Positions 49,630 through 57,584 of a stretch of DNA of 64,000 nt are shown piece by piece. Origin of the DNA: Arthrobacter psychrolactophilus (lineage in GTDB: Bacteria > Actinomycetota > Actinomycetes > Actinomycetales > Micrococcaceae). How positions within the stretch are numbered: position 1 is the first letter of the stretch; every line of letters begins with the position of its first letter. Below the pieces are notes generated by a model that was not told the origin of the DNA, searched no databases, and was given only the letters and a program-made list of their open reading frames with translations. The stretch spans positions 124,001 through 188,000 of the forward strand of contig NZ_QJVC01000002.1 of NCBI RefSeq assembly GCF_003219795.1, given 5' to 3'. Both the position numbers and the translations under genes were made by a program.

Positions 49630-50568
49630 TTAGAACAAGGCCCGGGCCAGAGCCTGACGTGCTGCCGAGACGCGAGGATCGCTGACGCCCACCACATCGA
49701 ACAGCTCCAACAGCCGCACGCGCACGGTGTCGCGCTCGGGACCAAAATGGGTGCCGATGAACTTCACCAGACGGGCAAAGGCGTCTTCGACGTGACCGCC
49801 CGTGACATCTAGATCCGCCACGGCCAAGGTGGCCTCGAGATCGTCCGGGTCCCCGGCTGCCCGCGTTCGCAAGGCCTCGGCCTGAACCACGTTGAGCTCG
49901 GCCGCGCGCATCATGAGGTGCACCTGGGCCAGACCCACCTTGGCGACGGCGTCGTTCGGCTTTTCCGCCAGGGCCTTCTCGTAGCTCGCCACGGCGCCGG
50001 GCAAATCGCCGGCGTCGATAGCATCACGAGCGGCCTGGTGCAGGGGCGGCAGCGGCGGCTCGGGCGCCGTCTCCGGATCCGGTGCGCCTCCGAGGTTTCC
50101 GGTCACACCATTGCTCGCGGCGACCTTGAGGAGCTCGTCGAAGAATTCCTTGATCTGCGGCTCCGGCAGTTCCCCTTCAAACATGGGGACCGGCTGGCCG
50201 TTGAGCAGGGCCACCACGGTGGGCACGGCGGTGATGCCGAAGGCCTGAGCAATCTGTGGGCTGGTGTCGACATCCACACGACCCAAGGCGATCTTGCCGT
50301 TGTAATCGTTCATCAGCTTTTCCAGCACCACGGTGAGCTGCGCCGACTGGTGCGAGCGCCCCGAGCCCAGGGCCACCACCACGGGAACCTTCTGGGAGAG
50401 TTGGACGAATTCCTGGAAGCTCGCCTCGTTCACGTCCACCGCGTAGGGGGAAGCCGTGGACGGGGCGGTCGGTGCCGTGGCCCGGTTCTTCAAGGCTGAA
50501 AGGTCGACGGCGCCACGCAGGTTAAGTCCGGGCGTCGCGTTGGGAGGCATGGGGGTGTTTTGACTCAT
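49630..50568 (-). CDS. Thioredoxin-like/TPR protein (CnoX/YbbN-like), without CXXC
   Basis: 312 residues. A thioredoxin fold (about 45-150) is recognisable by VVVALGSGRSHQSAQLTVVLEKL, KIALGRVDVDTSPQIAQAFGITAVPTVVALLNGQPV (quoted partly: AFGITAVPTVVALLNGQ), but the redox site is SGRSHQS, with no Cys, so it is not a disulfide reductase. Tetratricopeptide-like helices follow (about 180-310). That is the layout of CnoX/YbbN, a holdase chaperone in Escherichia coli. TAGAGT lies 6 bases before the ATG, suggesting a leaderless mRNA. Confidence 0.87.
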   Translation of the reverse strand: MSQNTPMPPNATPGLNLRGAVDLSALKNRATAPTAPSTASPYAVDVNEASFQEFVQLSQKVPVVVALGSGRSHQSAQLTVVLEKLMNDYNGKIALGRVDVDTSPQIAQAFGITAVPTVVALLNGQPVPMFEGELPEPQIKEFFDELLKVAASNGVTGNLGGAPDPETAPEPPLPPLHQAARDAIDAGDLPGAVASYEKALAEKPNDAVAKVGLAQVHLMMRAAELNVVQAEALRTRAAGDPDDLEATLAVADLDVTGGHVEDAFARLVKFIGTHFGPERDTVRVRLLELFDVVGVSDPRVSAARQALARALF

Positions 50569-50591
50569 GGATTCACTCTAACTGTGCCGAG

Positions 50592-50619
50592 CCGCGGCGA
50601 GAAAAAGTTCTCGCCGCGG
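50592..50619 (-). terminator. GC-rich hairpin after the 720-residue protein gene
   Basis: CCGCGGCGAGAA (50592-50603) pairs perfectly with TTCTCGCCGCGG (50608-50619), loop AAAG, between the stop at 50676 and the start of the CnoX-like gene at 50568. It overlaps the region upstream of that gene's promoter. Confidence 0.7.
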
Positions 50620-50675
50620 GTGAAACTTCAGGACTGTGGCTTGCGTCAGTGCGCGAGGCGCACCAGGCCATGGGC

Positions 50676-52838
50676 CTACTTGAATGTGCCACCAACCAGG
50701 TCACGCTGTGCGGACAAGAGCGTGATCGCCGTGTCAGCGCCGGCCGGCGGGATGTACATGACCACGGGCTCGGCATAGTTCAGCGTGAAGCCCGTGGTGG
50801 TCTCGGTGCCACCGGTGAAGACGGCGGCGTCGGGTCCAACGGTCAACTTAGCCTCGGCCTTGCTCGTGGCGTCGATGCCAAAGGTGTAGCGAACTACCAC
50901 CATGGCACCACCATCGGAGGTGCGCAGGGACACGATCGATTCGGTGCTGGCCGTGTGGCTGAACACGTAGCTGGCGTCCTTGGCGTCGGCAACGACCTTC
51001 TTCTGCAGGTCAAAGACACTCGTGATGTAGATGCTGTCCTTGAAGGAGTCCTTGAAGGAGCTATCTTCCTTCGTCAGGCGGTCGCTGAGCGCGGAGACGG
51101 CGGCATTGGGGCTCATCAAGAGGTCTGTTGCATCGTCCTTGGCGACCTCCTGTGTCCCCTCCTTATCGACGGCGGGAAGCGTCTGGCCCGGCAGCAAGGG
51201 CGTTGCCTTGGTGAGCTTGTAGTTCTCGCGGGCACTGGCCTGCGTGAGCGTCAGCAGCTGCGGGAGCTCGTTGTTCTCACCCTTGGTCACGAACATGGCC
51301 GAGCGTGGCCAGGTCTGCGTCGTGGTGACAATCTTGGCCAACAGCGGCGTGGCGTTGACAGGTTCTACGGCCGGCTGAGTGTCAACGGCGGAGCGGATCT
51401 TGTAGTTAGCGGTGCGAACCTCCAAGGCCGTGCCGGAAACGCGTGATTCCAGTTCCTTGGCGTTCTTCGAGTTGTCACCGCTGGCCACGGCCTGGGCCAC
51501 GGAGTCGGCGATGCGCTGCACCTGGCTGTCGAGCAGGTTCGGGAAGCCGGCGGTTTCACTCGCCGCGGACGCCGTAGCGGAGGCAGCAGGCGTGGCCGAG
51601 GCGTCAGGGCTGGCCGACGGCGTGACGACGTCATCGGCCATGGCCGGGCTGACGCTTCCAGCCAAGAGCACGGCGGCTAGGGCCGCACCCCAGCGAGCCT
51701 TGCTCTTCATGGTGTGCACCGGACGCGCAACGGCAGTGGCGCGGAATTCGCTGCTGTCATTCTTGCTGCCTGCTTCCTTGTCGGCGGCGGCCTTCTTGCG
51801 TGCTGCCGCACTCCAGCGGGACGGCTTGCCTGACGTGCCACCCTTGCCCTTTCCTGAGCCGGAGCCGGAATTGGCGTCGTGATCGGAGTCCTTGTCCTTA
51901 TCCTTCGTAGGTGCTGCATCCTGAGCCTCGGCGGGCGTTTCGGAGTCCTTTTTCCCAGGCACGATGATCTCACCCGGCAAGGCAATCGGCAGCGCCGAGG
52001 TGGCATCGTTGACGGGCGCCGTGGGAACAGCGGCAGTCGCGGCAGCAGCGCCGTCGACCGTGTCCTTCGACGCGGCCCGACGGATATCGGCGATCGTCTC
52101 GTGGGCCGGGGCGGAAGGCTCGGACTTGGCGCCCTCGCGAGCGGCCAGGATCTTCGCTACCTCAAGGGCGCCCGTGGCCGGATCGGCGGGGCGAACGGCG
52201 GAACGTCGTCCGGCCTCAGCCGGCTTGCTCTTGCGCGGGGCAATCAGGAAGAACAGTGCGGCCAGGGCCAGCAGCGCCGAACCAATGACCATGAGCGGAA
52301 TGGCCCACGGGGTTCCTGCCTGATTGTCGACCGTGACGGAGATGTCGGTGGGGGCAGCAGCCGTGCCATCCGAGGACAACAGCAGCGCCCACTCGCCGTG
52401 ACCGGGAGCCTGCCAGGTGTAGCTCATCTCGCCGGTACCCTTTTCCTCGCTGACCCACATATCGGAGCCGGTGGGGTTAGGCACGGTGGCGGCACCGGCC
52501 GTGCTCTGCGTGGTCAGGGCCGTGAAATCAGCGTTGGCGGCACCAACCTTGGTGTAGGCGGCATCGCCGATCCAGCCCATGATGTCGTCAACACGGGCGA
52601 CGGCGAGCTGGATGGGGCCATCATTTTTAATGGTCATGGTGAACTTGCCGTCGCTGGTATCAAGCAGCTCGGAGCCAATGACAGTCAGCGGCGCGGGGCT
52701 GGAAACCGCCGGAACGCTGGCCGTCAGCGTGGCAGGCGGAAGCCAGATGGTGCGCTGGCCAATGCCAGAACCCAAAATCAAGAGGCCTAAAATGGCCAGG
52801 ACGATTGCTATTTTTGAACGCAAGAACTTACCTAACAT
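50676..52838 (-). CDS. 720-residue bipartite membrane protein of unknown function
   Basis: I do not recognise a family. Layout from the sequence: helix 1 at about 8-27, an extracellular part (28-177) with Thr/Ser-rich beta-like stretches, helix 2 at 178-200, then a 180-residue low-complexity cytoplasmic linker rich in Ala, Lys, Asp and Gly (201-381). At 377 a segment reads MKSKARWGAALAAVLLAGS...AMADD, which looks exactly like a Sec signal peptide with an AxA cleavage site, followed by an Ala/Ser/Thr-rich 30-residue stretch and a 290-residue extracellular domain. The whole might be a double-anchored surface protein or two fused genes. Divergent from the AI-2E transporter gene. Confidence 0.75.
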   Translation of the reverse strand: MLGKFLRSKIAIVLAILGLLILGSGIGQRTIWLPPATLTASVPAVSSPAPLTVIGSELLDTSDGKFTMTIKNDGPIQLAVARVDDIMGWIGDAAYTKVGAANADFTALTTQSTAGAATVPNPTGSDMWVSEEKGTGEMSYTWQAPGHGEWALLLSSDGTAAAPTDISVTVDNQAGTPWAIPLMVIGSALLALAALFFLIAPRKSKPAEAGRRSAVRPADPATGALEVAKILAAREGAKSEPSAPAHETIADIRRAASKDTVDGAAAATAAVPTAPVNDATSALPIALPGEIIVPGKKDSETPAEAQDAAPTKDKDKDSDHDANSGSGSGKGKGGTSGKPSRWSAAARKKAAADKEAGSKNDSSEFRATAVARPVHTMKSKARWGAALAAVLLAGSVSPAMADDVVTPSASPDASATPAASATASAASETAGFPNLLDSQVQRIADSVAQAVASGDNSKNAKELESRVSGTALEVRTANYKIRSAVDTQPAVEPVNATPLLAKIVTTTQTWPRSAMFVTKGENNELPQLLTLTQASARENYKLTKATPLLPGQTLPAVDKEGTQEVAKDDATDLLMSPNAAVSALSDRLTKEDSSFKDSFKDSIYITSVFDLQKKVVADAKDASYVFSHTASTESIVSLRTSDGGAMVVVRYTFGIDATSKAEAKLTVGPDAAVFTGGTETTTGFTLNYAEPVVMYIPPAGADTAITLLSAQRDLVGGTFK

Positions 52839-52977
52839 CGGCGGAACACTGCTGTGATCGTTAGTTCAAGGGTAACCGAACCGTTATCTCGTGGTCATGT
52901 CTCTTTGACTATTCTCACGTTTTATCCCTCGTGGCTCTCCGGTCGGGCCGGTCCGCGCTGGTACTCTCGAGGCACGA

Positions 52978-54405
52978 ATGAGAATCGCAACCGCAACGCC
53001 CCCCTCCCGATCCAAAGGCAATCCCGTGACCTCGTCCACTCCACCCAGTTCAAACGCTCCCGAGGACATTCCCGCCCTGGGCAAGGCCTCCCCCACCACG
53101 GACGACGGCGGCACCCCCGTTCGCGCCGCCAGCGGCGAGTTCCCTGCCACGCCTGACTCAGACGACGAGCGCGTGGCGGCCCCGGTCTCGGCCAACACCG
53201 CGGTCCGGCGAGACAAGCGTCAAGATGCCCCCAAGGGCTGGCGCGCCTGGGTTCTCAAAACCGTGAGCCAGCCGATTCCTGGGGCGCAACCCCGCGTGCG
53301 TTTTGATCTGCCTGTGGAACCCGGGGGCCAGCACGAGGTTCCCGCCGAGGAGCCGATCCAAAGCTCCAGCATGCTGCGGCACCCGATTTACTTTGGCTTC
53401 ATGGGCACGGTGGGCGTGGGGATCGCCTTGTTCCTGAACTACATTTTGGCGAACACCGAATCCCTGTTGTTGTGGATTGTCACGGCCCTCTTTATTGCTC
53501 TGGGCCTGGATCCGGTGGTCCGCTGGTTGGAACGGCGTAAGGTTCCGCGCGGCCTCGGCATTGTCGTGGTCTTGGTGGCCCTGCTGAGCGTCGTGGCGAT
53601 TTTCTTTGCCACGCTCATCCCCACCATCACGGAACAAACAACCCAGCTGGTCAATAAGGCACCGATCTGGATTGGGGACTTCTTAAACTCGGAGTTCTTC
53701 AAGCAGCTCGATGTCCAGTACCACGTGCTCGACACCGTCAATGAGCAGGTGGCCAAGTTCTTCCAGGATGCCCAAGCCGTCGGTGGCATCTTTGGCGGCG
53801 TCGTGGGCGTGGGCACCACGATCGCCAATGGCCTCTTCGGCACCTTGATTGTGCTGGTGCTGAGCCTGTACTTCCTGGCGTCCTTGCCGGCTATTAAACG
53901 GTGGGGCTATCGTTTGGCCCCGCGCTCTCGCCGGCAGCGGGTTGAGGAGCTCAGCGAGGAAATCACGCGCGGAGTCGGCAACTACGTGATTGGTCAGGTG
54001 TGTGTCGCCGTCCTCAATGCCGCGTTCGCGTTCATTGTCATGACGATCCTGAACGTGCCCTTCACGGTGTTGCTGGCGTTCCTCGTGGCCCTTCTGGCGT
54101 TCATCCCCCTTGTGGGTGGCACCATTGCGGCCGTTGTGGTCATTGCTGTGAGCCTGACAGTGGGCTGGCAGACGGCGCTCATCTACGCCATTTGCTATCT
54201 GGCCTACCTGCAATTTGAGGCGTACTTCATCTCACCTCGCATCATGCAAAAGGCCGTTGCGGTCCCCGGTGCCGTGGCCGTGATCTCTGTCATTGCCGGC
54301 GGCAGTTTGCTCGGTGTTCTGGGCGCCTTGATCGCCATTCCCACCGCCGCCGCGGTCATGTTGCTCGTCAAGGAAGTCTTCATTGCCCGCCAGGACAAGG
54401 TCTAG
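52978..54405 (+). CDS. AI-2E family transporter (PerM/YdbI-like)
   Basis: 475-residue membrane protein of the AI-2 exporter-like (PerM, UPF0118) family, eight predicted helices. The N-terminal 130 residues are a disordered Pro/Ser/Asp-rich cytoplasmic extension. Family landmarks: LLLWIVTALFIALGLDPVVRWL, ARFFQ-like VAKFFQDAQAV, and the C-terminal FAFIVMTILNVPFTVLLAFL with GGTIAAVVVIAVSLTVG. ATG 52978 follows GAGG at 5 bases; GTG 53026, after AAAGG, is an alternative. Cargo unknown; some homologues are Na+/H+ antiporters. Confidence 0.9.
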   Translation: MRIATATPPSRSKGNPVTSSTPPSSNAPEDIPALGKASPTTDDGGTPVRAASGEFPATPDSDDERVAAPVSANTAVRRDKRQDAPKGWRAWVLKTVSQPIPGAQPRVRFDLPVEPGGQHEVPAEEPIQSSSMLRHPIYFGFMGTVGVGIALFLNYILANTESLLLWIVTALFIALGLDPVVRWLERRKVPRGLGIVVVLVALLSVVAIFFATLIPTITEQTTQLVNKAPIWIGDFLNSEFFKQLDVQYHVLDTVNEQVAKFFQDAQAVGGIFGGVVGVGTTIANGLFGTLIVLVLSLYFLASLPAIKRWGYRLAPRSRRQRVEELSEEITRGVGNYVIGQVCVAVLNAAFAFIVMTILNVPFTVLLAFLVALLAFIPLVGGTIAAVVVIAVSLTVGWQTALIYAICYLAYLQFEAYFISPRIMQKAVAVPGAVAVISVIAGGSLLGVLGALIAIPTAAAVMLLVKEVFIARQDKV

Positions 54406-54417
54406 CAGGGAGTCAGG

Positions 54418-55206
54418 CTAGATCGCTGGCAGGGCGGCTACGGGGCCTTCCCAGTCCAGTGGCAGCGTGACGTCCTGACCCAGCACGGTCGAGACCAGCT
54501 CATTCAAGGCCCGGGCCGCGTACTTCTCGCCCACCCACAGATGCTTGGCGCCATCTACGGGCACCAAGATGGCCTGCGGGACCAGCGCGAATCGCTGCGC
54601 TGCCTCGTCGGGGCGCAGATAGTCATCAAATTCCGGCACCAGCACCGTCAACGGCTTTCCAAATCCGGCCCACTGTTGCAGGTCGGCGTCCTGCGCGCGG
54701 TGCAGCGGAGGCGAGAGCAACACGGCTCCCTCGATGGAGTCGGCGATCGGCGCCGCGGCACCGTATTTCAGCACCAGTTCGGTGCCAAAGGACCAACCCA
54801 CGAGCCAGCGGTTCGGCAAGCCCCGGGCCACGGCAAACTCCACGGCCGCGGCAGCGTCCAAACGCTCCCCGATGCCCTCGTCGAAGCTGCCATCGCTCGT
54901 GCCTCGGGGTGAACTCGTGCCGCGGGTATTGAAGCGCAGAACCGCAATGCCGGCCAAGGCGGGCAGACGGTAGGAGGCCTTCTTATATACATGGGAGTCC
55001 ATGAAGCCGCCGTGTGTGGGCAGCGGATGCAGCATGATCAAGGTGGCGTTGACAACGCCGTCAGCGGGCAGTGCCAGCTCGCCCACCAGGGTCAGCCCAT
55101 CGGCTGTCGTGAGCTCGATGTTTTCACGCACGGCCGGCAGGATACTTGAGGCCCGAATGGGGCCGCTGGATTCTGAGAAATTGAGGGAGGCGGGGTCAAA
55201 TACCAT
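54418..55206 (-). CDS. Alpha/beta hydrolase (dienelactone-hydrolase-like)
   Basis: 262-residue cytoplasmic hydrolase. The oxyanion loop is LHPLPTHGG, the nucleophile elbow VGWSFGTELVL (Ser), and the acid/His region PEFDDYLRP and DGAKHLWVG. Start ATG 55206 is followed by MVFDPASLNFSESSGPIRA; TAGTCT lies 7 bases upstream, a leaderless layout. A longer frame to 55404 has no support. Its stop is 13 bases from the convergent transporter's stop with no terminator visible. Confidence 0.85.
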   Translation of the reverse strand: MVFDPASLNFSESSGPIRASSILPAVRENIELTTADGLTLVGELALPADGVVNATLIMLHPLPTHGGFMDSHVYKKASYRLPALAGIAVLRFNTRGTSSPRGTSDGSFDEGIGERLDAAAAVEFAVARGLPNRWLVGWSFGTELVLKYGAAAPIADSIEGAVLLSPPLHRAQDADLQQWAGFGKPLTVLVPEFDDYLRPDEAAQRFALVPQAILVPVDGAKHLWVGEKYAARALNELVSTVLGQDVTLPLDWEGPVAALPAI

Positions 55207-55216
55207 GCCCTCAAGA

Positions 55217-55567
55217 CTACCTGTAGCGGTAGCTACGCCCACGCCAGCAGTTGCTGTGCCAGTGCCGACGGTCCCGCAGCCCGGCCTCATCGCCGAACAT
55301 GGCGTCTTCTTGCCAGACCACCAGGTGTGAGACCCCCGGGTTGATCTGGTGGTGGCATCCGGGGCAGCTGTAGACCTTTTGGGCGTTGCCGGCGCTGATG
55401 GCACGCACGGCCCAGACGCCGTCGGGCGCCGATTCGCTCGCGGGAATGCCCATTCTGGCCCGGTTGAGGTTCAGTTCGCCCGCGTCGTTTGCGTCTGCCG
55501 GCCGTCTCGAAGATGTTCGACGGCGGCGGGGCTGGTTGGAGCGGGGCATTCCTCCATTGTGCCGCAC
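55217..55567 (-). CDS. Small actinobacterial protein with a Cys/His zinc-ribbon-like motif
   Basis: 116 residues. A basic, Arg-rich N-terminus ([13 protein letters not shown]) precedes a conserved segment [21 protein letters not shown] and a C-terminal HWHSNCWRG, giving a C-x2-C-H...H-x-H-x3-C pattern that could bind zinc. Small proteins of this type are found widely in actinobacteria without a known function. The start is GTG 55567, after GAGG; an ATG at 55549 is also possible. It lies just downstream (11 bases) of the alpha/beta hydrolase start, on the same strand but upstream in transcription. Confidence 0.72.
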   Translation of the reverse strand: MRHNGGMPRSNQPRRRRTSSRRPADANDAGELNLNRARMGIPASESAPDGVWAVRAISAGNAQKVYSCPGCHHQINPGVSHLVVWQEDAMFGDEAGLRDRRHWHSNCWRGRSYRYR

Positions 55568-55595
55568 GGGTGCCTCAGTCGCGAAGCCGAGCCGC

Positions 55596-55601
55596 TAGAG
55601 T
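55596..55601 (+). promoter_or_regulatory. -10 box of nucS (leaderless layout)
   Basis: TAGAGT followed by GGAGGAC and the GTG at 55609. The 7-base gap makes the GGAGG unlikely to serve as a ribosome-binding site if transcription begins at the start codon. Confidence 0.5.
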
Positions 55602-55608
55602 GGAGGAC

Positions 55609-56304
55609 GTGCGTTTAGTGATTGCCAAGTGCTCCGTCGATTACGTCGGACGCCTCAAAGCCCATCTTCCCCTCGCTGTTCGATTGCTGTTGGTCAAGGC
55701 CGACGGCTCCGTTTTGGTGCATTCCGACGGCGGTTCCTATAAGCCGCTGAACTGGATGAGCCCCCCAGCCACCCTGCGCATCGTGAGCCCGGACGACGTC
55801 GAGCTTGAGGACGGAGTCATCTCCCAGTGGATCGTGAAGTCCACCAAGGCCGATGAACAGCTCATCATTAACATCTATGAAGAGCTGCACGAGTCCAGCC
55901 ATGACCTTGGGGTGGACCCCGGCTTGATCAAGGACGGTGTCGAGGCCGATCTGCAGCGGCTTTTGGCCGAACAGATCGAGCTCCTGGGAGTCGGTTTCAC
56001 CTTGATCCGCCGCGAATACTTCACCGCCATTGGCCCCGTGGATATTCTCGCCAGGGATTCGGCCGGCGCTACGGTCGCCATCGAACTCAAGCGCCGCGGC
56101 GATATTGACGGCGTGGAACAGCTGACGCGTTATCTGGAACTGCTCAACCGCGACCCGTTGCTCGCTCCTGTGCGGGGCATCTTTGCCGCACAGCAGATCA
56201 AGCCACAAGCCAAGACCCTGGCCAATGATCGTGGGATTGAGTGCAAGACGCTGGATTACGACGCCATGCGCGGCGTAGATGACAGCGCCTCACGCCTTTT
56301 CTAA
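55609..56304 (+). CDS. nucS: Mismatch-specific endonuclease NucS/EndoMS
   Basis: 231-residue nuclease that cuts both strands at base mismatches, the non-canonical mismatch repair of actinobacteria, which lack MutS-MutL. The N-terminal DNA-binding half begins [16 protein letters not shown]; the RecB-like catalytic half carries [26 protein letters not shown] (quoted partly: GPVDILARD and [11 protein letters not shown]), providing the D...ExK active site. The protein ends in DDSASRLF, matching the C-terminal RLF-type beta-clamp-binding tail of NucS. Start GTG 55609. Confidence 0.95.
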   Translation: MRLVIAKCSVDYVGRLKAHLPLAVRLLLVKADGSVLVHSDGGSYKPLNWMSPPATLRIVSPDDVELEDGVISQWIVKSTKADEQLIINIYEELHESSHDLGVDPGLIKDGVEADLQRLLAEQIELLGVGFTLIRREYFTAIGPVDILARDSAGATVAIELKRRGDIDGVEQLTRYLELLNRDPLLAPVRGIFAAQQIKPQAKTLANDRGIECKTLDYDAMRGVDDSASRLF

Positions 56305-56338
56305 CGCCGTTGGCGTGTGCCTTGACTAGACTTGAGGC

Positions 56339-57583
56339 ATGACTGATCTGACTTCCGCGCCCGCATCCGAAAAATTCCTCATCCACGGCGATCTCGTCAC
56401 CGATCGAGGAATTGTCAAGGCCGGTCTCCTCGTGATTGACGGGGACCGGATCGTGTATGCCGGACGTGCCGACCACTTTGACGAGCCCGGCTTTGCTAGC
56501 AGCGATGTTCCCGCGGCCAATGTCATCGCCCTTCCTGCGGGACAGCGCATGCTGCCGGGCCTGGTCGATATTCACAACCACGGCGGCAACGGCGGCGACT
56601 TCCCCAGCGGCGACGAGGCCTCGGCCCGCGTGGCCGTGGACTTCCTGCACCGGGCCGGCACCACAACCCTCCTGGCCAGCATGGTCACCGCCTCCCCCGA
56701 GGATCTCCTCAAGGGCATCGGCGTCTACGCCAAGCTCACGGAGGAAGGCCTGTTGGCAGGTATCCACCTCGAGGGCCCGTTCCTCTCCCACGCCCGCTGC
56801 GGCGCTCAGAATCCGGCCTTCCTGCTGGATCCCGATCTGGAGCTGACCGCGCGGCTCATCGAGGCCGGACGCGGCGCCATCATCACCATGACCTACGCCC
56901 CCGAGTTGCCCGGCGCCGATGATCTCGTTGAGCTCCTCACGAGCCACGGCATCACCCCCTCACTCGGCCACACGAATTGCGACACCGTCACGGCCGCCGA
57001 GTCCTTGGAATTGGCTCGCGAGGGCATGGACTCTGCCGGGTTCGACGGCGTCTCCGGACGTCCCACCGTCACTCACCTTTTCAACGGCATGCCGCCCATG
57101 CATCACCGTGCGCCGGGCCCCGTCGCCGCGTGTCTGCGTGCTGCTGGAGCCGGGAACGCCGCCGTCGAACTTGTCGCCGACAATACGCATCTAGATCCCG
57201 AGACCGTCAAGACGGTCTTTGCGCTCGTGGGGGCGGCAAACGTGGTCCTCGTGACCGATTCCATGGCCGCGGCCGGCTTGGCTGACGGCCAGTACATGCT
57301 GGGCCCCTCCCCCGTGACCGTGACGGACGGCGTGGCCACCTTGGATGCCACCGGCTCGATCGCCGGCGGCACGGCTACCCTGCTCGATGTGGTGCGTCGC
57401 ACCACGGCCGCCGGTGTGGAGTTCACCGACGCTCTCACCTCCGCCACGAGCGTTCCGGCCGCCATTCTGGGGCTCACGGACGAGCTGGGCTCGCTGCGCC
57501 GCGGCCTGCGCGCCGACGTCATCATTGTTGACGAAGAACTAACCCTCCAGCGCGTCATGCGTGCCGGACATTGGCTTAGCTAG
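56339..57583 (+). CDS. nagA: N-acetylglucosamine-6-phosphate deacetylase
   Basis: 414-residue amidohydrolase that removes acetate from GlcNAc-6-phosphate, feeding NagB. Metal and substrate motifs: PGLVDIHNHGGNGGDFPSG, IHLEGPFLSHARCGAQNPAF, TPSLGHTNCDTVTAAES, THLFNGMPPMHHRAPG, and VTDSMAAAGLADGQY with the catalytic Asp. ATG 56339 follows TAGACT by six bases, a leaderless layout. It converges tail to tail with the DUF2156 gene, whose stop is 2 bases from its own. Confidence 0.96.
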   Translation: MTDLTSAPASEKFLIHGDLVTDRGIVKAGLLVIDGDRIVYAGRADHFDEPGFASSDVPAANVIALPAGQRMLPGLVDIHNHGGNGGDFPSGDEASARVAVDFLHRAGTTTLLASMVTASPEDLLKGIGVYAKLTEEGLLAGIHLEGPFLSHARCGAQNPAFLLDPDLELTARLIEAGRGAIITMTYAPELPGADDLVELLTSHGITPSLGHTNCDTVTAAESLELAREGMDSAGFDGVSGRPTVTHLFNGMPPMHHRAPGPVAACLRAAGAGNAAVELVADNTHLDPETVKTVFALVGAANVVLVTDSMAAAGLADGQYMLGPSPVTVTDGVATLDATGSIAGGTATLLDVVRRTTAAGVEFTDALTSATSVPAAILGLTDELGSLRRGLRADVIIVDEELTLQRVMRAGHWLS

Positions 57584-57584
57584 T

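Noticed and set aside
56321-56338. DasR/NagR-like site before nagA (TGACTAGACTTGA)
   Set aside because: It resembles only part of a GTCTAGAC core, is not symmetrical, and is better explained as the -10 box TAGACT of a leaderless promoter.
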